From assembly GCF_900100735.1 (NCBI RefSeq), contig NZ_FNCJ01000005.1, forward strand, positions 186,001 through 250,000: a stretch of 64,000 nucleotides of DNA. The letters are read 5' to 3'. This document shows positions 55,328-63,316 of the stretch, piece by piece. The notes under the pieces were generated by a model, which worked only from the letters and a program-made list of their open reading frames with translations, was not told the origin of the DNA and made no database searches. Positions within the stretch are counted from its first letter, which is position 1; every line of letters starts with the position of its first letter. This stretch comes from Paraburkholderia phenazinium. GTDB lineage: Bacteria > Pseudomonadota > Gammaproteobacteria > Burkholderiales > Burkholderiaceae. The position numbers and the translations under genes were made by a program.

Positions 55328-56827
55328 TCAGGGCGTGTCAGCCCATGCTTTAGCTGCACGGACTGCACGTTGCCAGCCGGCCAGATTGTCGGTGACCTCG
55401 CGCGGCTCCATATCCGGCGTGAAGCGGCGATCGAGTGCCCACTGGCTCTGCACTTCGTTGACGTCCTTCCAGTAGCCGACTGCCAGACCCGCCAGATACG
55501 CTGCGCCGAGCGCCGTGGTTTCGCTGATCTTCGGACGCACCGTGTCCACACCGAGAATGTCGGCCTGGAACTGCATCAGCAGATTGTTGGCGCAGGCGCC
55601 GCCGTCGACGCGCAATTCGCCGATGCGGATGCCCGAGTCGGCTTCCATCGCCTTCAGCACGTCGAGCGACTGGTAGGCGATCGAATCGAGCGCAGCGCGG
55701 GCAATATGCGCGGAGGTCGTGCCGCGCGTAACGCCGAACAACGTGCCGCGGGCGCGCGGATTCCAGTGCGGTGCGCCAAGGCCAGCGAAAGCCGGCACAA
55801 GGTACACGCCGTCGCCGTGCGGCACCGTGCGGGCGAGCGATTCGATTTCCGACGCGCTCTTGATGATGCCGAGACCGTCACGCAGCCACTGCACCACTGC
55901 ACCTGCGATAAAGATGCTGCCTTCGAGCGCGTAGTTGATCTGGTCGCCGATCTGCCAGGCGATGGTCGTGACCAGGTTGTTCTTCGATTCGATCGGCTTT
56001 TCGCCGGTGTTCATCATCAGGAAGCAGCCGGTGCCGTAAGTGTTCTTCACCATGCCCGAGCGCGTGCACATCTGGCCGAACAGCGCGGCGTGCTGGTCGC
56101 CTGCGATGCCGCCGAGCGGGATCTTCGAGGCGAACACGGTGGTCTTCGTGTGGCCGTAGATCTCCGACGAGGCACGCACTTCCGGCAGCATGCTGCGCGG
56201 AATGTCGAGCGCCTGCAGCAGCTCGTCGTCCCATTGCAGCGTGTGGATGTTGAACAGCATCGTGCGCGACGCGTTGGTCACGTCGGTGACGTGCAGCTCG
56301 TGCTTGGTGAAGTTCCACACCAGCCAGCTATCGACCGTACCGAAGGCGAGGCGGCCCTGGTTGGCCTTTTCGCGCGCGCCTTCGACATTGTCGAGAATCC
56401 AGCGGATCTTTGTGGCGGAGAAATATGCGTCGATCGGCAGGCCGGTCTTCGCCCGGACTTTCTCTTCGAGCCCCTGTGCTTTCAGGCCGTCGCAGAAGTC
56501 GGCGGTGCGGCGGTCTTGCCAGACGATCGCGTTATAGATGGGGTGGCCGGTTTCGCGGTCCCACACGATCGTCGTTTCACGCTGGTTGGTGATACCGATA
56601 GCGGCGATCGAGGTGCCGTTCATCCCCGCACGGGTCACGGCTTCAGCCGCGACGCCTGCTTGAGTCGACCAGATTTCCTGCGGGTCATGTTCGACCCAGC
56701 CCGGACGCGGATAGATTTGCTGGAATTCCTTCTGTGCCGTCGAAACGATGTTGCCCTGACGGTCGAAAAGCATTGCGCGCGAACTGGTGGTGCCTTGGTC
56801 GAGCGCGAGGATGTACTGATCCTGCAT
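55328..56827 (-). CDS. glpK: Glycerol kinase
   Basis: GlpK phosphorylates glycerol with ATP. The 499-residue FGGY kinase starts with [20 protein letters not shown] and has FVWQDRRT-type sequence ([12 protein letters not shown]), [12 protein letters not shown] and [14 protein letters not shown]. Family length is about 500. It lies between glpD and glpF on the same strand. Confidence 0.95.
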   Translation of the reverse strand: MQDQYILALDQGTTSSRAMLFDRQGNIVSTAQKEFQQIYPRPGWVEHDPQEIWSTQAGVAAEAVTRAGMNGTSIAAIGITNQRETTIVWDRETGHPIYNAIVWQDRRTADFCDGLKAQGLEEKVRAKTGLPIDAYFSATKIRWILDNVEGAREKANQGRLAFGTVDSWLVWNFTKHELHVTDVTNASRTMLFNIHTLQWDDELLQALDIPRSMLPEVRASSEIYGHTKTTVFASKIPLGGIAGDQHAALFGQMCTRSGMVKNTYGTGCFLMMNTGEKPIESKNNLVTTIAWQIGDQINYALEGSIFIAGAVVQWLRDGLGIIKSASEIESLARTVPHGDGVYLVPAFAGLGAPHWNPRARGTLFGVTRGTTSAHIARAALDSIAYQSLDVLKAMEADSGIRIGELRVDGGACANNLLMQFQADILGVDTVRPKISETTALGAAYLAGLAVGYWKDVNEVQSQWALDRRFTPDMEPREVTDNLAGWQRAVRAAKAWADTP

Positions 56828-56848
56828 TGTCTCTTCTCCATGTTATGA

Positions 56849-56873
56849 GTCGCCGGATTGAAGATCCGGCGAC
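56849..56873 (-). other. Hairpin between glpD and glpK
   Basis: GTCGCCGGAT (56849-56858) pairs perfectly with ATCCGGCGAC (56864-56873) across five bases. On the minus strand it is about 21 bases before the glpK start codon, just ahead of its GGAGAAG ribosome site. No T run follows. Confidence 0.65.
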
Positions 56874-57020
56874 GGGAACGGCTTGTTGTTTTTGGATGCT
56901 GCAACGGCCGTGGCTTCGTGCATTCCAGATTGCTGATCTGCGCGCCGGAATACGGTGTTTTTGGTGCTTTGCGCGGAGCACGCCTGCGATGGGCGTGCCG
57001 TGCTTATGCGTTCTTAAGCG

Positions 57021-57050
57021 TGCTCATTCATGCTCATGCGTACTCATGCA
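57021..57050 (-). repeat. Three imperfect 10-base repeats at the end of glpD
   Basis: TGCTCATTCA, TGCTCATGCG and TACTCATGCA run in tandem. They cover the last codons and the stop of glpD (stop at 57044-57046) and the start of the spacer. Confidence 0.55.
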
Positions 57051-58606
57051 TGCTGGCTGGCGGCCTGCTTGAGCGGCGCGCGCTCGAGCGGTGCGGGCGA
57101 GCGTGCGAACCAGTCGTCGATTTCCTTGGTGATGCTTTCCAGCGTGCCTGGCTCGACGTGCAGGCCGAGCTTCGAGCGGCGCCACAACACGTCCTGCGCG
57201 CTGCGGGCCCATTCCACGTCGCGCAGATAACGCAGTTCGGCTTCGTACAGGCCCGGCGCAAAGGCGTGGCCCAACTCGTCGAGCGAGCGTGCTTCACCGA
57301 TCACGTGCTTGGCGCGCGTGCCGTAAGCACGGCCGTAACGATGCGCGAGATCGGCCGGCAGCCAGCCGTACTGCTGCCTGAACTGGGTGAGGAAGCGTTC
57401 GAAATTGGCCTGCGGAATATCGCCGCCCGGCAGCGCCGCGCCGGCGGTCCACGCCGGAGCCGGATTGCGCAGCGCGCGGCCGAGTTCGTCGACAGCTTCT
57501 TCGGCAAGCTTGCGGAAGGTCGTGATCTTGCCGCCGAACACCGACAGCAGCGGCGCCTCACCGGCCGGGGCGTCAAGCTCCAGGCGGTAGTCGCGCGTGA
57601 CAGCCGAGGGGTTGTCCGCGCCTTCTTCCTCGAGCAGCGGACGCACGCCCGAGTAGGTCCAGCGTACGTCGCGCGGCGAGATCTGCTGCTTGAAGTAGCG
57701 GTTGATCGAGTCGCACAGGTATTGCGTCTCGTCCGCGTTGATCGCCACTTTGGCGGGGTCGTCGCGGTATTCGATATCCGTGGTGCCGATCAGCGTGTAG
57801 TCGTGCTCGTACGGGATCGCGAAGATGATCCGCTTGTCCGGATTCTGGAAGATGTACGCGTGATCGTGTTCGAACAGGCGCGGCACGACGATGTGGCTGC
57901 CCTTGACGAGGCGCACGCTGTGGTTCGCGTCGCGGCCGAGTGCGCCGTGCAGCAGTTCGCCCACCCACGGGCCCGCTGCGTTCGCAATCGAACCGGCGCG
58001 CACATCGAGCAGCGTGCCATTGGCGCGGCGCAGTTGCGCGTGCCATTCGCCGCCGGCGCGCACGGCGCTCACGAGCTTGGTGCGGGTGAGGATGGTGGCG
58101 CCGTGTTCCTGCGCGTCGAGCGCATTTAGTACGACGAGACGGGCGTCATTGACCCAGCCGTCCGAGTACACGAAGCCACGCTTGATCGACTCGATCAGCG
58201 GCACGCCAGCCGGATGGCGGCGCATGTCGATGCCGCGCGAGGCCGGTAACAGTTCGCGGCGGGCGAGGTGATCGTAAAGGAACAGGCCCGCGCGGATCAT
58301 CCAGGCCGGCCGCAGGTTCGGCATGTGCGGCATCACGAAGCGCAGCGGCCACATGATGTGCGGCGCGGCGCGCAGCAGCGTTTCGCGTTCCTGCAGCGCC
58401 TTGCGCACGAGTCCGAACTCGCGGTACTCGAGGTAGCGCAAGCCGCCGTGAATGAGTTTGGTGCTGGCCGACGACGTATGCGCCGCCAGATCGTCCTGTT
58501 CGCAGAGCAACACGGACAGGCCGCGCCCTGCGGCGTCGCGTGCGATGCCGGCGCCGTTGATCCCGCCGCCCACGACGAGCAAATCGTATCTAGAGCCTTG
58601 CGTCAC
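57044..58606 (-). CDS. glpD: Aerobic glycerol-3-phosphate dehydrogenase
   Basis: GlpD oxidises glycerol-3-phosphate to dihydroxyacetone phosphate, passing electrons to quinone at the membrane. The 520-residue flavoprotein has the FAD motif LLVVGGGINGAGIARDAAGRG, TKLIHGGLRYLE and FGGKITTFRKLAEE. The start is GTG at 58606. It leads glpD-glpK-glpF and lies downstream of a GlpR-like operator. Confidence 0.94.
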   Translation of the reverse strand: MTQGSRYDLLVVGGGINGAGIARDAAGRGLSVLLCEQDDLAAHTSSASTKLIHGGLRYLEYREFGLVRKALQERETLLRAAPHIMWPLRFVMPHMPNLRPAWMIRAGLFLYDHLARRELLPASRGIDMRRHPAGVPLIESIKRGFVYSDGWVNDARLVVLNALDAQEHGATILTRTKLVSAVRAGGEWHAQLRRANGTLLDVRAGSIANAAGPWVGELLHGALGRDANHSVRLVKGSHIVVPRLFEHDHAYIFQNPDKRIIFAIPYEHDYTLIGTTDIEYRDDPAKVAINADETQYLCDSINRYFKQQISPRDVRWTYSGVRPLLEEEGADNPSAVTRDYRLELDAPAGEAPLLSVFGGKITTFRKLAEEAVDELGRALRNPAPAWTAGAALPGGDIPQANFERFLTQFRQQYGWLPADLAHRYGRAYGTRAKHVIGEARSLDELGHAFAPGLYEAELRYLRDVEWARSAQDVLWRRSKLGLHVEPGTLESITKEIDDWFARSPAPLERAPLKQAASQHA

Positions 58607-58637
58607 CTGCTGTGTCCCCTACGTCATGTAAAGAAAG

Positions 58638-58667
58638 CTATCGAACCGATAGTGTTCGTTTTCGAAC
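58638..58667 (-). promoter_or_regulatory. GlpR-like operator region upstream of glpD
   Basis: GTTCG-TTTT-CGAAC (58654-58667) closely resembles the E. coli GlpR half-site pair GTTCG/CGAAC. Immediately next to it CTATCG-AAC-CGATAG (58638-58652) is a second dyad. The sites lie 32-61 bases upstream of the glpD start codon. Regulation by the GlpR encoded at 60562-61341 is inferred. Confidence 0.65.
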
Positions 58668-58783
58668 TTTAATGAACATAATCGAAAAAGTAAAGTTCGG
58701 CTTGACTGATCGTTTGTCCTGGGTAGTGGCGCGACGCGTCGGCACCGACGATACTCATGGCATTAGCCAACTCGAGGTGAGAC

Positions 58784-59161
58784 ATGCGGGGATTGTGGGC
58801 AATCGGTGCGGCGGCGCTACTGGCGGGATGTGTGGGCACGCCGAGCCTGAACGGCAGTTTCGGCGCGCCGTCGTTTGCAGCGCTGCAGCAGATCTGCAGC
58901 CCGGCGACGCCGGTGGACTACGGCAACGACGCGCAGTCGGTCTATACGACGTTCTATGACGCTTACGTCGCCAACCGGCGCGGTAAGGTCTCTACTGCGG
59001 ACTACTGCGCCTTCCAGAGCGCGATCGCGCAGCAATACACGACGCTCGGCACGAGCAGCGATCCGCAGGCGCGCAACCAGTGGGTGGCGTTTTTCCTCGA
59101 TCAGCGCGCAAAGGCGATTAGCTGGCGTGCGGCGGTCGATCCGACTCTGCGCAGTGGTTGA
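58784..59161 (+). CDS. Small lipoprotein, function unknown
   Basis: This 125-residue protein has a short lipoprotein signal (MRGLWAIGAAALLAGCVG) with a lipobox LLAGC. The mature part has Cys residues in QQICSPAT and ADYCAFQS that could pair. I do not recognise the family. It is divergent from glpD and convergent with the TetR gene. Confidence 0.72.
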   Translation: MRGLWAIGAAALLAGCVGTPSLNGSFGAPSFAALQQICSPATPVDYGNDAQSVYTTFYDAYVANRRGKVSTADYCAFQSAIAQQYTTLGTSSDPQARNQWVAFFLDQRAKAISWRAAVDPTLRSG

Positions 59162-59175
59162 GGGGTGAGTGGTTA

Positions 59176-59820
59176 CTACGGCGCCGGCTGAGGCTGCGCG
59201 CCACGCCATAGCATTTTGCGAAGCTGGGCCAACACGGCCTCGCGGGATAGCGCCGGCGTCGCGCCATCCTCCGGCGGCTGTTGCGCCGCGGGCAGCGGTA
59301 ACTTGTTAGCGAGCGCCAACATCGCAAAGCCGTGCAGGGCCGCCCAATAGGCGTAGGCGATCAGGCTCGGATCGCCCTCCATGCGCCCGGCCGCAACGAG
59401 CGGTTCGAAATGCTCGCCCAAGGTGCGCCAAGCGCGGTGCGACGCTGTGGTTAGATCGGGGTGCGCGTTTTCATCCGGCTGTTCGAGATCGAACATCAGA
59501 CGATAGGCATGGGGTTCATCCAGCGCGAACGTCACGTAGGCCTCGCTGAGCGCCACGCCCTGGTGGCCGGGGGCGGCGGCCTGGGCAACTGCCTCCAGCC
59601 GCTGCGCGAAGCGCGTGAAGGCTGCGGCGCGCACCATCGCGAGGATTTCCTCCTTGTCGCGGAAATACCGGTAGGGCGTCATCGCGCTGCAGCCCAGTTC
59701 GCGGGCCAGCTCGCGCATCGTCACGCCTTGCGCGCCACGGGTGGCGAACGCGTTCTCGGCGACGCGGCGCATGGCTTCGCGGAACTGGTGAATGTCTTCG
59801 TCAGAGAGTGTTTTAGGCAT
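59176..59820 (-). CDS. TetR-family regulator with WHG-type C-terminal domain
   Basis: This 214-residue protein has the TetR helix-turn-helix (VTMRELARELGCSAMTPYRYFRDKEEILAMV) and a C-terminal domain with YAYWAALHGFAMLALANKL typical of the WHG group. Two dyads lie just upstream and may be its operator. No adjacent gene is an obvious target. Confidence 0.87.
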   Translation of the reverse strand: MPKTLSDEDIHQFREAMRRVAENAFATRGAQGVTMRELARELGCSAMTPYRYFRDKEEILAMVRAAAFTRFAQRLEAVAQAAAPGHQGVALSEAYVTFALDEPHAYRLMFDLEQPDENAHPDLTTASHRAWRTLGEHFEPLVAAGRMEGDPSLIAYAYWAALHGFAMLALANKLPLPAAQQPPEDGATPALSREAVLAQLRKMLWRGAQPQPAP

Positions 59821-59826
59821 GCCGGA

Positions 59827-59863
59827 TGACGCAGAGGTTCATTGCGTCAATTTACTGCGTAAA
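59827..59863 (-). promoter_or_regulatory. Dyads upstream of the WHG TetR gene
   Basis: TGACGCA (59827-59833) pairs with TGCGTCA (59843-59849), and TTTAC (59851-59855) pairs with GTAAA (59859-59863) across three bases. They begin seven bases before the start codon. An autoregulatory site is likely. Confidence 0.5.
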
Positions 59864-60027
59864 TCAACCCGGCACAACCACGCAGGAGAATGAATCTCGC
59901 GGAGGCGTTGCGGAACTGAAGTGGCGCGCACCGGCGAAGGATGCGCGCCTTACCCCGGCAGGCGGTGCGCAGCGCCGTGCACGAAGTCTGACTGAGCGGA
60001 GATCACGCGCCGGAGCAGGCCGGCGCA

Positions 60028-60237
60028 CTACGACAGACGCTTGATCGCCCGGATTGCCGTGTCGCCGATGTCGGTGACGCGCCATTGCTTGAGGCCGGAG
60101 GCGAGCTTTTCGAGTTGGACGAGCTGTCGTTCGAGCAGCGCATCCAGCTCCTCCCGATCCATCTCGACCTGATTGGGAGCATCCTTTACGAGCAACAACG
60201 TGGCGAATTCATGCGGACTCAGCATCGTTCTCTCCAT
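60028..60237 (-). CDS. Conserved hypothetical protein, 69 residues
   Basis: This is a small acidic-basic helical protein (MERTMLSPHEFATLLLVKDA, then EELDALLERQLVQLEKLASG, ending in IGDTAIRAIKRL). The end resembles a winged-helix wing. No membrane segment or catalytic motif was seen. I recognise it only as a Burkholderia-type small unknown. Confidence 0.6.
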   Translation of the reverse strand: MERTMLSPHEFATLLLVKDAPNQVEMDREELDALLERQLVQLEKLASGLKQWRVTDIGDTAIRAIKRLS

Positions 60238-60561
60238 GTCAAGCGTAATGCGGACTGCCGTGTGGGCGACTGGGCCGGCTCGGTGGCGGGCGCAGTGCGA
60301 TCCGCTAAAGGATCAGGCGGGAGTGACAGCTGTCACGTCCGGCGCGCAGTGAAAATGGCGTCGGGGAACTGGAGTGTAGTCAACCGCACACTGAACGCCA
60401 AATCGTCCCCTGAAAATTTTCCATTTGACAATTGAAGGCTGCGGCGGCGGTCTGGATTGGCGGGCAAATCCTTGATTTCACTCGAAGTTTTGCGTGCGCC
60501 GCAGCAAAGAGCCGGAGCGGGCGGCGGCTGGCTAATTCGGCCAGGCGCGCCGCTCCCAGCG
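60238..60561. other. 324-base intergenic region between the 69-residue gene and glpR
   Basis: No gene is supported here. It contains a perfect 14-base palindrome GTGACAGCTGTCAC at 60323-60336, probably the operator of the 69-residue gene, which reads away to the left. It also has the palindrome GAAAATTTTC near 60412 and TTGACA at 60425-60430 without a clear -10 box. Confidence 0.45.
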
Positions 60562-61341
60562 TCACTCGGCGATATAGACCTGGGTGCCGGCCGTGGCCAG
60601 CGTTTCGGCCATGTCGGCGGGGGGCGCGGCGTCGGTGAAGAGCGCGTCGATCTGGTTCAGATGGCCCTGGCGGACCAGCGCCGGCCGGCCGAACTTGGAA
60701 TGGTCCGTGGCGAGGAACACCGTACGCGCGTGCTCGATGATCGCCTCGGCCACCCGCACTTCGCGGGTGTCGAAGTCGCGCAGCGTGCCGTCGGTTTCGA
60801 TGCTCGAGGTGCCGATGATCGCGAAGTCCACCTTGAACTGGCGGATGAAGTCGATCGCCAGTTCGCCGACGATGCCCTTGTCCCACGGCCGCACGATGCC
60901 GCCGGTGACCAGCACCTCGCATTCCGGATAGCCGCTCATCATGCTGGCGACGTTCAGGTTGTTGGTGATCACGCGCAGCCCGCGATGGCGGTTCAGCGCG
61001 CGCGCCACTTCCTCGGTGGTGGTGCCGAGGTTGATGAAGAGCGAGGCCTGATCGGGGATGTGGGTCGCTACGAGCGCTGCGATGCGCCGCTTCTCGTCAT
61101 GGAACATCCGCTGCCGCGCGGTGTACGAGACGTTCTCGGAGCTGGTCGGCAGGCTGGCGCCGCCGTGGTAGCGGCGCAGCAGGTTCATGTCGGCCAGCCA
61201 GTTGACGTCGCGCCGGATGGTTTGCGGGGTGACGTCGAAATGAGCAGCCAGGTCATCCACGGTTACGAAGCCGTCGCGTTGCACCCACTCGAGCAGTTCC
61301 TGTTGACGTGCGTTGAGGGTCAGGCGGGGGTCTCGGGTCAT
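60562..61341 (-). CDS. glpR: DeoR-family repressor GlpR
   Basis: This 259-residue repressor has the DeoR helix-turn-helix (FVTVDDLAAHFDVTPQTIRRDVNWLADMNLLRRYHGGA) and a ribose/glycerol-phosphate-binding C-terminal domain (INLGTTTEEVARAL, FAIIGTSSIETDG). Position near glpDKF supports GlpR, which senses glycerol-3-phosphate. The ATG at 61341 gives MTRDPRLTLNARQQ; longer frames upstream are not supported. Confidence 0.88.
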   Translation of the reverse strand: MTRDPRLTLNARQQELLEWVQRDGFVTVDDLAAHFDVTPQTIRRDVNWLADMNLLRRYHGGASLPTSSENVSYTARQRMFHDEKRRIAALVATHIPDQASLFINLGTTTEEVARALNRHRGLRVITNNLNVASMMSGYPECEVLVTGGIVRPWDKGIVGELAIDFIRQFKVDFAIIGTSSIETDGTLRDFDTREVRVAEAIIEHARTVFLATDHSKFGRPALVRQGHLNQIDALFTDAAPPADMAETLATAGTQVYIAE

Positions 61342-61453
61342 GTGTCTCGGGTCAAGTGATTGCGCCGGCGCCGGGTGCGGCCGCCAGCACCAGGAGCGAG
61401 CGTTGGTTTTACGGTGAGCTATTGTAAGACCAAGTGCGGGGTTGTCCGCCCTG

Positions 61454-61759
61454 TTAGCTTGAGGTCGGCGAAACGGATGCGTTCCGCCTGATCGGGACGA
61501 ATCCAACCTGGAGGCCGAAGAGCTTTGCAACGCTGTTGAGCGAGTCGACGGTCGGATTTCCGGCCCCGCGCTCGATGTCCTGGATGACCCGGCGGCTGAC
61601 GCCCCGGTGCGCGGCGAATTCCGCCTGGGTCAGGCCCGTCATTTTGCGCATCGCTTTCATGGCATCGGGAATGCTCATGCCACCCCGCTCGATCATTTCG
61701 TAGAAGGCGCGGCGCATGGCGTCCTGCTCTTCACGGGTGGGTCGGTTCCGGCGGGGCAT
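61454..61759 (-). CDS. hipB: HipB-like antitoxin/regulator
   Basis: This 101-residue protein has a long N-terminal helix and an XRE helix-turn-helix (TGLTQAEFAAHRGVSRRVIQDIERGAGNPTVDSLNSVAKLFGL, about 41-83). It should bind DNA and inhibit the HipA kinase. It lies downstream of hipA and overlaps its 3' end by 29 bases, the reverse of the E. coli hipBA order. Confidence 0.83.
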   Translation of the reverse strand: MPRRNRPTREEQDAMRRAFYEMIERGGMSIPDAMKAMRKMTGLTQAEFAAHRGVSRRVIQDIERGAGNPTVDSLNSVAKLFGLQVGFVPIRRNASVSPTSS

Positions 61760-63038
61760 GATGAATCTCTGGCGGTTGAAGGGCTTTCAGTTGTCGGACC
61801 TGCGTATCGATGTGCGGTGTCAGGAACTCTATGATGTCGTGGTCGACGCCCTGCGCTTCCATGATGTCGGCCAGGCGTTCGATCTGGGCGGCGAAACGGC
61901 TCAATCCCAGGGCGAGCGTTTGGCGTTCTTGATCAGGCACAGGCAGCGCGGCAAGCACGTCGGCCCAGTCCGTGAGCTCGACCCGCGTGTCAGGCCGATA
62001 CCATCTCAACGCACGTGGAATCAACTCGGGGTCCAGGTACATCGGCGCGAAGTCGAACAGCGGTGTGAGCCCAACTTTGCCTTCGACTATCTGCACGGCT
62101 GTATTGCGCGCGTGATTGTCCGTGTTGCGCATTGCGAGGTTGAGCACGTCCCGCTTGATGAATTCGAGCGTTTCGACTGATGGATCGGTCACCACCTTGC
62201 GGATCCCGGCCACGACCTCGAAGAGGCTCGGGCGTCGATCAAAACCGGGCAGCCCCAGAATGGATGCCACGCTTTCCTGATGAAGGCGCATGACTTTCCC
62301 GCCGCTCGCGATCCGGTCAAAGCGCGGGATCAGCAGGATGTCTCCGTGAAGGGTCGGCAAGTCCGCGTGCGTGCGGATACCCAGCGTGGCGGCCACGCGC
62401 ATGTACGCCGCTTCGTTGCGAAGGACCTTGTCGTCGGCCGCGCTATTCCCACGCGGCAGTTTCGCTATCAGATGCTGGGTCGCGTCGGCATCAGGCAGGG
62501 TGGCATCACCGTGCAGTAGGCCCTTTTTGTCCCGGGTTAGCAGATATTTCGGCGCCGCACCCTGGACTCCTGTGGTGCCGGTGCCCAGCATCCCGTGCAG
62601 GAACATCCTTTCCTTGAATTCGGCGCTGCGCTCGGCGACGTCGTCGATTGTCAGGCCGGGCAGACCACGCGCGTCCGGGTGTCGCGCGACGTGTGCCTCA
62701 AAATAGTCGACTGCCTCGGCAACCCGGATTCGGCCAACCGGATTGAAGGCGCCCGCGCAGATCAGCGGAAAGTCGGCGTCAGGGCCATCCGCCAGTTCCA
62801 ACTCGCCCAGCAGGAAGCGACGACCGCCCCCCTGTGGAACGAGGTCGTAGAGGAAGGCGGGCATGGTCCGGGCCGTGCGGATCTCCATATCCACCGGCTC
62901 GACCAGTGATACTGGGGCGTGCGCATGCTCCACGGCGTACATGACCGGAAGATTCCACTGGCAAAGGCCGTTGTTGAGCTCAATCTGCGCGCAGTCGATC
63001 CAGCGGTCGTCCAGGAATATCTGCAAAGTGCATTCCAT
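61731..63038 (-). CDS. hipA: HipA-family serine/threonine kinase toxin
   Basis: HipA inhibits growth by phosphorylating glutamyl-tRNA synthetase. The 435-residue protein has the gate loop TTGVQGAAPKYL near 156, QHLIAKLPRGN, RNEAAYM, RFDR and HQES, the catalytic RNTDNHARN near 305-312 and the metal-binding LFDFAPM. All kinase residues look present, so the enzyme should be active. AAGGAG precedes the ATG at 63038. Confidence 0.88.
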   Translation of the reverse strand: MECTLQIFLDDRWIDCAQIELNNGLCQWNLPVMYAVEHAHAPVSLVEPVDMEIRTARTMPAFLYDLVPQGGGRRFLLGELELADGPDADFPLICAGAFNPVGRIRVAEAVDYFEAHVARHPDARGLPGLTIDDVAERSAEFKERMFLHGMLGTGTTGVQGAAPKYLLTRDKKGLLHGDATLPDADATQHLIAKLPRGNSAADDKVLRNEAAYMRVAATLGIRTHADLPTLHGDILLIPRFDRIASGGKVMRLHQESVASILGLPGFDRRPSLFEVVAGIRKVVTDPSVETLEFIKRDVLNLAMRNTDNHARNTAVQIVEGKVGLTPLFDFAPMYLDPELIPRALRWYRPDTRVELTDWADVLAALPVPDQERQTLALGLSRFAAQIERLADIMEAQGVDHDIIEFLTPHIDTQVRQLKALQPPEIHHAPPEPTHP

Positions 63039-63316
63039 GAGCTGGCTCCTTAAGCATCATAAATGTAGCACAATGGGGCGATAGATGACGTATACGCTTC
63101 TTATAAGATGCTTTTTTGACGAATTCAGTAAGTAAAACGCACTCGCTACTACAGGCTCACTACGTCTATTCAGCCCGTTTCTGCATTTATTCATTTGATA
63201 AATGAATTTGTTTTTTTGCCCGGTTCGCGCTGCAATCGAAGGTCCTTTCCGTGCTGCTTTTCTAATGGCGCCGGCGGATTTCCCGCGCCGGGCCACGCTC
63301 TCCGAGAGTTCCCTAT
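63039..63316. promoter_or_regulatory. AT-rich divergent region hipA/ggt with dyads
   Basis: This 278-base AT-rich region contains TCTTATAAGA (63099-63108), CGTATACG (63089-63096) and the dyad ATTCATTT-GAT-AAATGAAT (63189-63207). The first two sit near the likely hipA promoter and are candidate HipB operators. TATGAT on the minus strand just upstream of hipA is a possible -10 box. Confidence 0.45.

Noticed and set aside
56858..58129. A 423-codon plus-strand frame opposite glpD
   Set aside because: It is a shadow of glpD; it also crosses the spacer hairpin and tandem repeat.
59826..60044. A 72-codon plus-strand frame before the 69-residue gene
   Set aside because: Sequence is Arg-rich with no ribosome site; it overlaps dyads of the TetR promoter.
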